NCBI RefSeq assembly: GCF_000313565.1
Contig: NZ_HE578923.1
Span: 371,445-435,444, forward strand
DNA from: Dielma fastidiosa
Lineage (GTDB): Bacteria; Bacillota_I; Bacilli_A; Erysipelotrichales; Erysipelotrichaceae
Length of the DNA stretch: 64,000 nucleotides
Direction of reading: 5' to 3'
Part shown: positions 1 to 8,572 of the stretch, one piece after another
Layout: each line of letters starts with the position of its first letter
Position numbering within the stretch: the first letter of the stretch is position 1
Translations under genes and position numbers: made by a program
Notes under the pieces: model-generated
What the model saw: the letters and a program-made list of their open reading frames with translations, nothing else
Database searches by the model: none
What the model was told of the DNA's origin: nothing

Positions 1-3
1 TTT

Positions 4-1248
4 TTATGCTTTATCACGCTGGGCGTTCACTCTCGCATTGCTCAACATCAGTTTCAGTCGGTTTTCCTGATTAATTTCTGTTGCGCCGGGATCGTAGTCA
101 ATGGCAACAATATTGGAATCAGGGTATTGATCCTTAATCTTTCGGGTCATGCCCTTCGCAACAATATGATTCGGCAGACAGCCAAAGGGCTGACAGCATA
201 CAATATTTTTTACGCCATGATCGATCAGATCAAGCATTTCGCAGGTCAGCAGCCAGCCTTCACCCATTTTAACACCGGTGGAGATATAGCCATCGGCATA
301 GGCAGGCAGCTTGGCAAAGGGTGTCGGCGCTTCAAAGCGGGATTGATTAATCATTTTAATCATCAGATTCTGATAACGCTGAAGCAGTGCCAAAACAGTT
401 TTATTCACCAATAAGGTTTTGGTAGAGAAACCATAGAAGCCGACATCGAGAATGTTGTTTTTTAAGCAGTACATGGCAAAATCCATGACTCCGGAAAGGA
501 CAGGCTCCATGCCTTCACGAATCAAGAAGTCTTCTAAATAGTTATTGCCGATCGGTGCGTATTTCATATAAATCTCGCCGACGATACCAACCTTGATTTT
601 CTTTTCACCGCTGACTGGAATCGCTTCAAAATCTTGAATCATCCTTTTGATATTCTTTTTAAAATGTAAAAAGCGAGTTGAATCAAACTGTCTGACCATT
701 TCCTCACACCATTGATCAAGCAGCTTTTGAGTATCTTGACTATTGATTTCATAAGGCTTTACCTGATTGGCAAGACACATCAAAGCATCACCGTACATGG
801 CAGCATAGAGCACATGCATAATCAGGTTGGGGGTCAGTTTAAAACCCGGGTTGGATTCAAGATTGCTGGTGTTGACGGAAATTACTGGCACCTGTGGAAA
901 ACCACTCTGCTTTAATGCTTTGCGCAGCAGGAAAATATAATTACTGGCACGGCAGCCGCCGCCTGTCTGAGTGATCATCAAGGCTGTTTTATCAGGGTCA
1001 TACTGGCCGCTTTTAAGCGCGTCAAGCATCTGGCCGATAACTAACAGGGCAGGATAACACGTATCATTATGGACGCTGCGAAGTCCCTCATCAACAATTC
1101 TGCGCCCGCTGGTTTTTAGTAATTCTACTTTATAGCCCTCTTTGCGCAGACATTGGGCAATCATTTCAAAATGAATCGGCAGCATATAAGGAATCAGAAT
1201 TGTATGCGTTGCCTTCATTTCTTCAGTAAACTTTACAACCTCACTCAT
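4..1248 (-). CDS. 2-hydroxyacyl-CoA dehydratase-like (CoA protein activase C-terminal module, COG3581 type)
   Basis: 414 aa, complete. This is the C-terminal module of the activase/2-hydroxyacyl-CoA dehydratase-related proteins. Cysteines that could bind a cluster sit in NDTCYPA, GGGCRAS and CCQPFGC motifs. In many Firmicutes, as I recall, this region is fused to the activase and DUF2229 modules in one protein of about 1,400 aa. Here it is separate and overlaps the upstream gene by ATGA (1245-1248), so the two are translationally coupled and probably form one complex. The family uses ATP-driven electron injection into Fe-S clusters for difficult reductions or dehydrations. The substrate cannot be told from the sequence. 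Confidence 0.8.
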   Translation of the reverse strand: MSEVVKFTEEMKATHTILIPYMLPIHFEMIAQCLRKEGYKVELLKTSGRRIVDEGLRSVHNDTCYPALLVIGQMLDALKSGQYDPDKTALMITQTGGGCRASNYIFLLRKALKQSGFPQVPVISVNTSNLESNPGFKLTPNLIMHVLYAAMYGDALMCLANQVKPYEINSQDTQKLLDQWCEEMVRQFDSTRFLHFKKNIKRMIQDFEAIPVSGEKKIKVGIVGEIYMKYAPIGNNYLEDFLIREGMEPVLSGVMDFAMYCLKNNILDVGFYGFSTKTLLVNKTVLALLQRYQNLMIKMINQSRFEAPTPFAKLPAYADGYISTGVKMGEGWLLTCEMLDLIDHGVKNIVCCQPFGCLPNHIVAKGMTRKIKDQYPDSNIVAIDYDPGATEINQENRLKLMLSNARVNAQRDKA

Positions 1249-4181
1249 GAATCACGCTTCCTTTCTTCCATTGCCGCCAGCAGTGATCGAACACGGATGC
1301 GCACGGCGCCGAGATTGTCGATTTCATCGATTTTGATTCCGGTATATAATTTATGGCGTTTCCGCAGCTGATCGCGCAGCTCATCACCGGTAATGGCATC
1401 AATACCGCAGCCAAAGCTGATCAGCTGAATGCATTCTGTTTCATCAAGCTCACCGGCAATGATGGCAGCGTTATACATCCGGGCGTGATATGTCCATTGA
1501 TTCAGCACATTCACTTCCATCCTTTCCCTTGGCCGCAGGCTGTCTTCAGAAACAACAACCAGATCTAAACTGCTTAAAAGCTGAGGGATACCATGATTTA
1601 TTTCCGGATCAATGTGATAAGGACGACCGCAGAGAATGATGGTTTTCAGGTGATTCTCCTTGGCATAAGCCAATGCCTTTTCACCTTGCTGATAGATATC
1701 TTCCTTATATGCATAATAAGATGCATAAGCTGCTGCGCTGGCTGCTTTGATTTCTTTTTTTGTGCAGTCAAAACCAGTTGCTTTTAAATATTTATAAATC
1801 TTTTTTTCAAATACTTTTGGGTCCTGCATGCCGATAAAGAACGACAGCAGCGGGATATTGGCAAGCTCCATATTATTCTGAATAACTTCTGGATAATAAG
1901 CAACCACCGGACAGTTATAATTATTATCAGAAATCTTTTCATCGAAGTTATAAGACATACAAGGATAGAATATCTTATCTACCTTATGATTAATAATGGT
2001 TTGAATATGACCGTGAACAAGTTTTGCCGGGTAACAGATCGTATCCGAAGGTATTGTATTTTGACCGCGGATATATAAGGCCCGGCTGCTGCGTCCTGAC
2101 AATACGACTGAATAACCAAGGTGTTTAAAGAATGGCTGCCAGAAAGGAATATTTTCATACATATTTAAAACCATCGGGATGCCGATTGTACCCTTTGTGC
2201 CATCGGTATTCTGATACGTCAGCAGCTTATTAAACTTATAGGTATATAAATCAGGCAGCGGTTTCTTAGCCATCTTACCTTTATTTAAAGGCCGTTCACA
2301 CTTATTGCCGGCAATCTGCTGGCTGCCGTCATTAAATGTATTGATCGTCAGGTTGCAGTGATTGGCGCAGAAGCGGCAGTGTTCAGCCTTTGTGGAATGG
2401 GAGAAGTTTATTAACTGTTCACCCGTATAGAGCGCTGATTCCTTGGGCGCGTGAGCTTTCGCGTATAATGCGGCGCCATAAGCCCCCATCAAACCAGCAA
2501 TCGTCGGTCTGATGACATGATGGCCGCATTCCTTTTCAAAAGCGGCAAGCACAGCGTCATTGGCAAAGGTTCCGCCCTGGACAACGATATTTTCACCCAG
2601 ATCTTCAGAGCTTCGTGCCCGAATTACCTTGTATAAGGCATTCTTAACGACACTAATGGCTAAACCGGCAGAGATATCCTCAATCGTAGCACCATTTTTT
2701 TGCGCCTGCTTCACTGATGAATTCATGAAAACCGTACAGCGTGTACCGAGGTTGACTGGATTTTTTGATTTCAAGCCGAGCTTTGAAAATTCATCAATTT
2801 TATAACCAAGTGATGAAGCAAAGGATTCAAGGAATGAACCGCAGCCTGATGAACATGCTTCATTCAGCAAGATATCATCAATGCTGTTGTCTTTAATTCG
2901 GAAGCATTTCATATCCTGTCCGCCAATATCCAAAATGAAATCAACATTTGGATTGAAATAACGGGCGGCATTGAAGTGGGCAATAGTTTCCACGATGCCG
3001 TGATCTACATGAAAAGCACTCTTGATTAAATCTTCGCCATAACCGGTCACACAGCTGCTTTGAATCTTCATGTCTTTATTGGCAGCCGCATAAATCACTT
3101 TCAGCTGATCTAATACAACATCAACAGGATTACCAAGATTGCTTGTATAATGTGAATAGAGAATGCGGTTTGCTTCATCAATTAAAACCAGCTTTGTTGT
3201 CGTCGATCCAGCGTCAATACCGAGATAGGCATTACCCTTATAGGTGTTTAAATCATTGGCAGCAACGGCTTGCTGATTATGCCGGGCAACAAATTGCTGA
3301 TAGTCATCTTCATCCTTAAACAAAGGTTCACAGCCCTGATGTTCAGAAACCGTGTTCTTAATCTTTTCAAACAGTTCCAGCAATTCATCATAGGTATAGG
3401 TTTCAGTTTCCGCCTTGGCATAGGTAGCAGCCCCTAAGGCTACAAAATAAGGCCCGATTTCCGGGAATACCGCCTGATCACGGCTGAGCTTTAAGGTTTC
3501 CACAAAGCGCTGCTGCAGTCCCTTTAAGAAGGACAGTGGGCCGCCGAGGAATAAAACGTTGCCTTCAATTTTACGGCCTTGGGCAAGTCCGGTAATTGTC
3601 TGATCAACAACGGATTGAAAAATACTCGCTGCCAGATTGCCTTTATCGGCTCCTTGATTAATCAGCGGCTGTAAGTCAGTCTTCGCAAACACCCCGCAGC
3701 GTGAGGCAATCGGATAAATCATCGTATGCTCTAGCGATAAGCGGTCAAACGTCTCCAAATCAAGATTTAATAAAGCAGCCATTTGGTCGATGAAAGCCCC
3801 GGTACCGCCGGCACAGGTAGAATTCATGCGTTCCTCAATAGCACCCTTTAAAAACAGAATTTTGGCATCCTCGCCGCCCAGTTCAATGACGACATCACAT
3901 TGTGGCTCATATTTTTTTACGGCCTCACCGCAGGCAAAAACTTCCTGCACAAAAGGCAAATTGCCAAGATGCGCAAAACCGAGTCCGGCTGAACCGGTAA
4001 TCGCCAACGCGATTTCTTCATTGGCTAATAAAGACTTTAAGCTTTTGAATTTATCATAGACCATCTCTTTTGCTTTTGATTTATGACGGTCATAACTCTT
4101 ATAGAGAATTTCATTATGCTCGTTGAGGATCACAAACTTGACAGTTGTCGATCCCATGTCGATTCCTACAGTAATAGACAT
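1245..4181 (-). CDS. double BcrAD/BadFG ATPase activase with DUF2229 domain
   Basis: 978 aa. Two consecutive ASKHA-type activase domains (about residues 1-260 and 315-580) are followed by a DUF2229 region (about 625-860). Each ATPase half keeps the two cysteines that in HgdC-type activators bridge a [4Fe-4S] cluster between monomers: about C122 and C161 in the first half, about C442 and C481 in the second. The fusion may therefore form the cluster site within one chain. The start is the ATG at 4181, preceded by AAGGAGGGGG at 4197-4188; an upstream in-frame ATG at 4229 lacks such a site. First gene of a two-gene operon with the dehydratase-like gene. Role: ATP-dependent one-electron activation of the partner; substrate unknown. 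Confidence 0.85.
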   Translation of the reverse strand: MSITVGIDMGSTTVKFVILNEHNEILYKSYDRHKSKAKEMVYDKFKSLKSLLANEEIALAITGSAGLGFAHLGNLPFVQEVFACGEAVKKYEPQCDVVIELGGEDAKILFLKGAIEERMNSTCAGGTGAFIDQMAALLNLDLETFDRLSLEHTMIYPIASRCGVFAKTDLQPLINQGADKGNLAASIFQSVVDQTITGLAQGRKIEGNVLFLGGPLSFLKGLQQRFVETLKLSRDQAVFPEIGPYFVALGAATYAKAETETYTYDELLELFEKIKNTVSEHQGCEPLFKDEDDYQQFVARHNQQAVAANDLNTYKGNAYLGIDAGSTTTKLVLIDEANRILYSHYTSNLGNPVDVVLDQLKVIYAAANKDMKIQSSCVTGYGEDLIKSAFHVDHGIVETIAHFNAARYFNPNVDFILDIGGQDMKCFRIKDNSIDDILLNEACSSGCGSFLESFASSLGYKIDEFSKLGLKSKNPVNLGTRCTVFMNSSVKQAQKNGATIEDISAGLAISVVKNALYKVIRARSSEDLGENIVVQGGTFANDAVLAAFEKECGHHVIRPTIAGLMGAYGAALYAKAHAPKESALYTGEQLINFSHSTKAEHCRFCANHCNLTINTFNDGSQQIAGNKCERPLNKGKMAKKPLPDLYTYKFNKLLTYQNTDGTKGTIGIPMVLNMYENIPFWQPFFKHLGYSVVLSGRSSRALYIRGQNTIPSDTICYPAKLVHGHIQTIINHKVDKIFYPCMSYNFDEKISDNNYNCPVVAYYPEVIQNNMELANIPLLSFFIGMQDPKVFEKKIYKYLKATGFDCTKKEIKAASAAAYASYYAYKEDIYQQGEKALAYAKENHLKTIILCGRPYHIDPEINHGIPQLLSSLDLVVVSEDSLRPRERMEVNVLNQWTYHARMYNAAIIAGELDETECIQLISFGCGIDAITGDELRDQLRKRHKLYTGIKIDEIDNLGAVRIRVRSLLAAMEERKRDS

Positions 4182-4307
4182 CGTGTACCCCCTCCTTAAG
4201 CATATGTACAATTGTAGCGCACGGTTCATTAATTTTCAACTTTAAACCCTTAACAAATAGATGAATGCGGGCTATATGTATCATTAGTTCGCCGACTTAC
4301 TATTGTT

Positions 4308-4336
4308 AGTTTAATGGTTCTTTTTTCAAATGTCAA
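4308..4336 (-). promoter_or_regulatory. promoter of the activase/dehydratase operon
   Basis: On the minus strand TTGACA (4336-4331), a 17-bp spacer and TAAACT (4313-4308) form a good sigma-A type promoter about 130 bp upstream of the gene. Confidence 0.55.
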
Positions 4337-4358
4337 TCAAACCGTTTATGAATTATTT

Positions 4359-4372
4359 TGATTGCGTTTTCA
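4359..4372. promoter_or_regulatory. candidate CcpA cre site
   Basis: The minus strand reads TGAAAACGCAATCA, a full match to the cre consensus TGNAANCGNNNNCA. It overlaps the -35 of the plus-strand promoter (4362-4367) and lies just upstream of the minus-strand promoter. Binding would most directly repress the ABC exporter transcript. Confidence 0.45.
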
Positions 4373-4390
4373 TTTTCATTATGCTTTAAT
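4362..4390 (+). promoter_or_regulatory. promoter of the leader/ABC exporter transcript
   Basis: TTGCGT (4362-4367), a 17-bp spacer and TTTAAT (4385-4390). The predicted transcript begins near 4397, just before the structured leader. Confidence 0.5.
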
Positions 4391-4404
4391 AGAAATAGAA
4401 AATA

Positions 4405-4496
4405 ACCAGTTATCAAGAGTTGGGTTAGAGAGTTAGCTCGTTTGATCCCACACCAACCTGCATGCGTAAGGTGGTCCAGCTAACATCGATACTTAT
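4405..4496 (+). ncRNA. S-box-like (SAM-I clan) riboswitch candidate
   Basis: The leader follows the SAM-I layout. P1 is AGTTATC (4408-4414) with GATACT (4488-4493), and P1 is followed by TATCAAGAG. P2 is TGGG (4421-4424) with CCCA (4447-4450). P2b is GAG (4430-4432) with CTC (4437-4439). P3 is CCAACCT (4453-4459) with AGGTGG (4469-4474). The P2b loop TTAG (4433-4436) can pair with CTAA (4480-4483) where S-boxes pair CUGG with CCAG, so the pseudoknot appears to have covaried. P4 is missing, as in SAM-IV-like variants. Ligand identity is inference; the class is a likeness, not a database hit. Confidence 0.55.
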
Positions 4497-4506
4497 GATG
4501 TTTAAT

Positions 4507-4535
4507 AAACACAGCGTATCGGCTGTGTTTTCTTT
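4507..4535 (+). terminator. leader terminator (attenuator) before the ABC exporter
   Basis: AAACACAGC (4507-4515) pairs with GCTGTGTTT (4522-4530), followed by TCTTTT. It ends only a few bases before the ribosome binding site AGGGGG (4537-4542), so it must be read through for expression. Confidence 0.75.
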
Positions 4536-4549
4536 TAGGGGGTATGAAA

Positions 4550-6178
4550 ATGTATTTTACGAGTCCGCAGCAGAAGCAAGAATTAAAAAGCTATATCAAG
4601 CAGATTCGCATGCCGCTGCTGTTAAGCGGTCTTGGCGGTCTGCCTTATAATTGCTTGTCAGCATTGGTGCCCATCATTCAGGGCTGGTGTATTGATCAGG
4701 TACTGAGCGGCAGCTATGACGATGTTGTTTATGCGGTTATTATTTTAGCCGCGGTAACGATCGCTTATCAGTTTTTTCGTTTCTTTAAGCGTTATTCAGT
4801 AAGAGTGATGGCAAATCGGTTAAGTGCTAATCTGCGTTATTCATTAATGGAAGCTCTGTTTCATACAAAAAATGATGAGCTTGAATTAAAAGGCAGCGGT
4901 GATGTGCTGAATACATGTGTCAAGGATGTTGATCTGTTGGTTGAAGCAATTCGTAAAACGGTGACTGAAATCTGGGATACATGGGTGCTGATGCTTGCTT
5001 ATCTGGCAGCTTTGGCAATGCTTGACTGGAAGCTGACACTGCTTGGCTGTATTCCGCTGCCGTTTGCTATTTTATGTGCCAACGCAATGAAGAAAAAAGT
5101 GGTGGCTAAAAATGAACTAGCAGTAAAGGCAAACAGTGAGGCAAGTGTTAAATTGAAGAAGACATTGGATGAGCTGACATTCGCGCGTATGAGCGGCTGT
5201 GAAGAATTAAATCTGGAGGCTTTGCGTGAAGCTTTTCAAAAGCAGGGCGATACTAATGGCTTGGCTTCCTTCATGAAAAACGGCTTGGCACCCATTTATC
5301 TGGGCATCGCGTCTTTATCCGTGGTTGTTGTTGTCGGATTGGGCAGCTTAAAGGTTGTCAATCGCGGCATGAGCGTTGGCGCATTGCTTTCAATGATTTC
5401 GCTGATGGGAACCTTAGCTCAGCGTTCAACGGTAGCCAGCAAGGTATTCAATGTCCAGCAAGGAGCTATTGCCAGCTGGCATAATATATCTGCCTTGCTT
5501 GAGCGGGAACAGGATGGCAGCGGCGAATCATTGAGCGCACCTGTAAATACTTTAGAATTAGCTCATGTATCTTATATGTATCCGCAGGCAAGGCATACGG
5601 CCTTCTGTGATTTTAATCTGAAGGTGACCAAGCCTTCGCTAATCGGTATCCGCGGGGCGGTAGGCAGCGGCAAAAGCGCGCTGGCGAGAACCTTGTGTGG
5701 TTTTTATGATTATGAAGGCAGTTATAAAATTAATGATTGTGAAGTGAAGGCACTCTCTGAAGCAAGCAAAGCGGCTCTCCTTAAATATATGCCGCATCAA
5801 TTATCTTGTGTAAATGGTACGCTGTGTGAGGTGATAACCTGGGGCAGTCAGCGGGATAACGATTATAAGGAAAGCAAGCGTCAGGCATGTCTTGATGAAT
5901 TGAATGATGATAAAGAAATCGGTGAAAACGGAAGTCAGTGTTCAAGCGGTCAGCAGCAGCGTATCAGCTTGGCCCGTGTTTTATATTCAGACGCAGAAAT
6001 ATTGATCCTCGATGATCCGTTTGCTAATGTGGATCATAAAACTGAAATCCAGCTGATTGACATGATTCGTGAGTTAGCAAATAGAAAAATTATTTTTGTA
6101 TTCTCTCACCGGCCATTGATTTTTGATGTCTGCGACCAGGTGATTCAATTAGAAGGCGGTGAATGTGATGAAGCATAA
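4550..6178 (+). CDS. heterodimeric ABC exporter, subunit with degenerate ATP site
   Basis: 542 aa: an N-terminal ABC exporter membrane domain (about residues 20-300, six predicted segments), then a nucleotide-binding domain. Walker A is GAVGSGKSA near residue 370 and the signature is SSGQQQR near 464. Walker B is ILILDDP near 483, where the catalytic glutamate is replaced by aspartate. The switch region has SHR. The start at 4550 is preferred because AGGGGG (4537-4542) is 7 nt away; the ATG at 4544 is almost on top of it. The next gene overlaps by 11 nt. Together they look like an asymmetric exporter of the BmrCD/TM287-288 type; the substrate is unknown, possibly a drug given the Vat gene downstream. 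Confidence 0.85.
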   Translation: MYFTSPQQKQELKSYIKQIRMPLLLSGLGGLPYNCLSALVPIIQGWCIDQVLSGSYDDVVYAVIILAAVTIAYQFFRFFKRYSVRVMANRLSANLRYSLMEALFHTKNDELELKGSGDVLNTCVKDVDLLVEAIRKTVTEIWDTWVLMLAYLAALAMLDWKLTLLGCIPLPFAILCANAMKKKVVAKNELAVKANSEASVKLKKTLDELTFARMSGCEELNLEALREAFQKQGDTNGLASFMKNGLAPIYLGIASLSVVVVVGLGSLKVVNRGMSVGALLSMISLMGTLAQRSTVASKVFNVQQGAIASWHNISALLEREQDGSGESLSAPVNTLELAHVSYMYPQARHTAFCDFNLKVTKPSLIGIRGAVGSGKSALARTLCGFYDYEGSYKINDCEVKALSEASKAALLKYMPHQLSCVNGTLCEVITWGSQRDNDYKESKRQACLDELNDDKEIGENGSQCSSGQQQRISLARVLYSDAEILILDDPFANVDHKTEIQLIDMIRELANRKIIFVFSHRPLIFDVCDQVIQLEGGECDEA

Positions 6179-7826
6179 AATATTAGTACCCTCAATATTA
6201 TCAGGATTCAAAGCAAAGAAGCTGATATCTTTTTTCTGCTTCTTATCCATTGCTGCCGGTATTTATCTGCAGCTGCTGCCTTCTTTGCTCTTGAAACAGA
6301 TTACCGATGAGCATATTGTGCCTGGTATCGCGCAAGGTGTACTGTCTTTAGCTTTTGTCTATTTAGGTGCTGTATTGCTGAGTGGTGCAGCTGATTTAAT
6401 TAAACAATATACGCTGAGCAGGCTGACCCAGTCAGTTATTGTGGAAATTAAGATCCGCATGAGTGAAAAGCTGCGGCATCTGTCTATTTTTACGATTCAG
6501 TCGAAGACCAGCGGTGAATGGATGTCTTATTTCAGTAATGATGTAGATACGATTGCTACTTTATTTACCGATGATATCTTAACATTAATTGCTAATCTTG
6601 GCAGTATGGCGGCTATCAGCTTTACAATCTATACGCTGAATCCTGCCGTGGCTTTCTTTGTAGCGGCGGCGCTGCCGATTCTGGTGCTGATTTCATATCG
6701 GTTTAATATTTTAACCTTCCGCAATCAGCTCAAGGCCAGAGTTTCGCTCTCACGGCTGAATGGCTGGCTAAATTCACGGATACAAAATACGCCCACTTTA
6801 CGCTTTTTTCATCAAGAGGCAGATCAGTTAGAGAAGATGCAGGCACCGCTTGATGAGAATTATCGAATATTAAATAAGACTAATTTTTATGATTCACTTT
6901 TCCCATGTATTATGAATATATTCCGAGGCTTGGTTTTGATCTGCTTCTTACTTTATGCGAAACAGGATATCGATTCAGGCGGTTTATTAAGCAGCGGCAG
7001 TGTTGTTGCCTGTGTGAACTTGCTGCTTCAGCTGTTAGCGCCGGTAGAGGCAATCGCAATGCAGCTGCAGACCATTCAGGAAGCGGCCAGCGGTGTTAAA
7101 CGCATTAAAGATTTTGAAAACCTCGAAGAGGAAGAACGAGCTGAAAGAGAAATTAATGGCGGCGGCGCAGTGATTCGCTGTGATGATTTAACTTTTGCTT
7201 ATCCGAATCAGAAACCAATATTTGATGGGTTATCATTAACAATCCGTCAAGGTGAACGAATTGTGATTCAAGGAAAGACCGGCGAGGGAAAGTCAACGCT
7301 GATGAATCTTTTAACGGGGCTGTACGCGCCGGATAAAGGAACCGTTTCCTTATTAAATAAGGATCCCTTTGGTATGAGTGAAGAAGAACGCCGTCAGTCC
7401 GTGGGTGTGATTTCTCAGCTGTTTCTGACAAGACAGGGAACCATTAGGGAATTAATTACCTTAAATGATCCTGCGATCACTGATGAACAGCTGAAAAAAT
7501 GCTGCAAGCTGGTGAAAATGGATGAGGTCATAGAAAAGCTGCCGAATGGCTATGACAGTCTGCTGGCGCCGGGCAGCAACGCGCTTTCAAATGGACAAAT
7601 GCAGCTGCTGGCTTTGGCTTGCGCCCTAATTCATGAACCGCCCGTCCTCTTTTTAGATGAGATGACCTCAGGACTGGATGCCGAAAGTGAAAATGAAGTT
7701 TTTGAGGTAATCCGCCAGCTAAGTCAAGACCGCACGATTTTTACTATTTCACACCGTTATTCTGACGCATTGAATCCTACCCGTATTCTAAAGCTGCAAA
7801 ATGGCAGGCTGGTAACCGCTGAGTGA
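6168..7826 (+). CDS. heterodimeric ABC exporter, subunit with consensus ATPase site
   Basis: 552 aa: exporter membrane domain, then a nucleotide-binding domain with Walker A GKTGEGKST (about 369), a deviant signature LSNGQ (about 473) and a canonical Walker B VLFLDEMTS (about 493). The intact Walker B here plus the deviant signature complement the previous subunit: the consensus ATP site uses this Walker motif with the partner's SSGQ, and the degenerate site uses the other pair. This is the known pattern of heterodimeric exporters. Start ATG 6168 has AAGGCGG at 6153-6159; the in-frame GTG at 6159 overlaps that site and is less likely. Confidence 0.85.
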   Translation: MKHKILVPSILSGFKAKKLISFFCFLSIAAGIYLQLLPSLLLKQITDEHIVPGIAQGVLSLAFVYLGAVLLSGAADLIKQYTLSRLTQSVIVEIKIRMSEKLRHLSIFTIQSKTSGEWMSYFSNDVDTIATLFTDDILTLIANLGSMAAISFTIYTLNPAVAFFVAAALPILVLISYRFNILTFRNQLKARVSLSRLNGWLNSRIQNTPTLRFFHQEADQLEKMQAPLDENYRILNKTNFYDSLFPCIMNIFRGLVLICFLLYAKQDIDSGGLLSSGSVVACVNLLLQLLAPVEAIAMQLQTIQEAASGVKRIKDFENLEEEERAEREINGGGAVIRCDDLTFAYPNQKPIFDGLSLTIRQGERIVIQGKTGEGKSTLMNLLTGLYAPDKGTVSLLNKDPFGMSEEERRQSVGVISQLFLTRQGTIRELITLNDPAITDEQLKKCCKLVKMDEVIEKLPNGYDSLLAPGSNALSNGQMQLLALACALIHEPPVLFLDEMTSGLDAESENEVFEVIRQLSQDRTIFTISHRYSDALNPTRILKLQNGRLVTAE

Positions 7827-7860
7827 TAAATATTTAGTTATGAAGTAAAGGAGGTGCAGC

Positions 7861-7971
7861 CATGAGGCTCTGCATTGCATTGACTGGAATAGTTAATCAT
7901 TATAAATTAAAGAAAGAAGGGTACTATTATGACTATTCCAGAAAAATTAATTTATCCCCGCACCGGCGATA
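7861..7971 (+). CDS. 36-aa upstream ORF overlapping the vat start
   Basis: ATG at 7861 follows a near-perfect ribosome binding site AAAGGAGGT (7846-7854), stronger than that of the vat gene. The peptide begins MRLCIALTGIV and ends SRKINLSPHRR. It runs 43 nt into the acetyltransferase gene in another frame, so it can only be a leader peptide or a chance ORF. GCAGCC and GGCTCTGC can fold around its start codon. Translational control of vat is a hypothesis; no similar leader is known to me for vat genes. Confidence 0.4.
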
Positions 7972-8558
7972 AACAAACCGTATATTTAAAGTATTGCATC
8001 ACTGATCCTGCGATTCAGGTAGGTGATTACACGATGTATAATGATTTTGTGAATGATCCTTGTGAGTTTGAAAAAAACAATGTGCTGTATCATTATCCAA
8101 TCAATCATGATCAACTGATCATCGGCAAATTCTGTTCGATTGCCTGCGGCGCTCGTTTCCTATTCAACAGTGCTAATCACTCCATGCAGTCTTTATCAAC
8201 CTATCCCTTTCCATTATTTTATGAAGCATGGCAGCGTTCAATCAAGGATGTGGCTTCATCATGGGACAATAAAGGTGATATTCGTATCGGCAATGATGTA
8301 TGGATCGGGTATGAAGCGATCATAATGGCCGGCGTTACGATTGGTGATGGAGCCATCATCGCTTCAAGAGCGGTTGTCACAAAAGATGTTGAGCCGTATA
8401 CGATTGTCGGCGGTGTACCTGCGAAAATGATAAAGCGGCGTTTTTCTGACTCAACGATTTCGGCTTTGCTGGAAATCAAATGGTGGGATTGGCCGCAAGA
8501 TAGAATCATGCGAAATATTGACGCGATTCAATCAGGTCAGCTTGAAAAATTAAAATAA
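7929..8558 (+). CDS. Vat-type xenobiotic O-acetyltransferase
   Basis: 209 aa, the usual length of streptogramin A acetyltransferases (VatA/VatD). It is a left-handed beta-helix hexapeptide-repeat enzyme: IGKFCSIACGA, IGNDVWIGYEAIIMAGVTIGDGA. The catalytic histidine is in NSANHSM (H84), and the C-terminal IKWWDWP motif is typical of the Vat/CatB group. It would transfer acetyl from acetyl-CoA to a drug hydroxyl in the cytoplasm. It lies 102 bp behind the ABC exporter and may share its transcript. Whether streptogramin A is the real substrate is not shown by sequence; other xenobiotic acceptors are possible. Confidence 0.82.
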   Translation: MTIPEKLIYPRTGDKQTVYLKYCITDPAIQVGDYTMYNDFVNDPCEFEKNNVLYHYPINHDQLIIGKFCSIACGARFLFNSANHSMQSLSTYPFPLFYEAWQRSIKDVASSWDNKGDIRIGNDVWIGYEAIIMAGVTIGDGAIIASRAVVTKDVEPYTIVGGVPAKMIKRRFSDSTISALLEIKWWDWPQDRIMRNIDAIQSGQLEKLK

Positions 8559-8572
8559 TATTAGGGCGGTTA

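Noticed and set aside
4419-4484. T-box leader reading of the ABC exporter leader
   Set aside because: AAGGTGGTCC looks slightly like a T-box, but there is no Stem I/specifier layout and the S-box-like arrangement fits all pairings.
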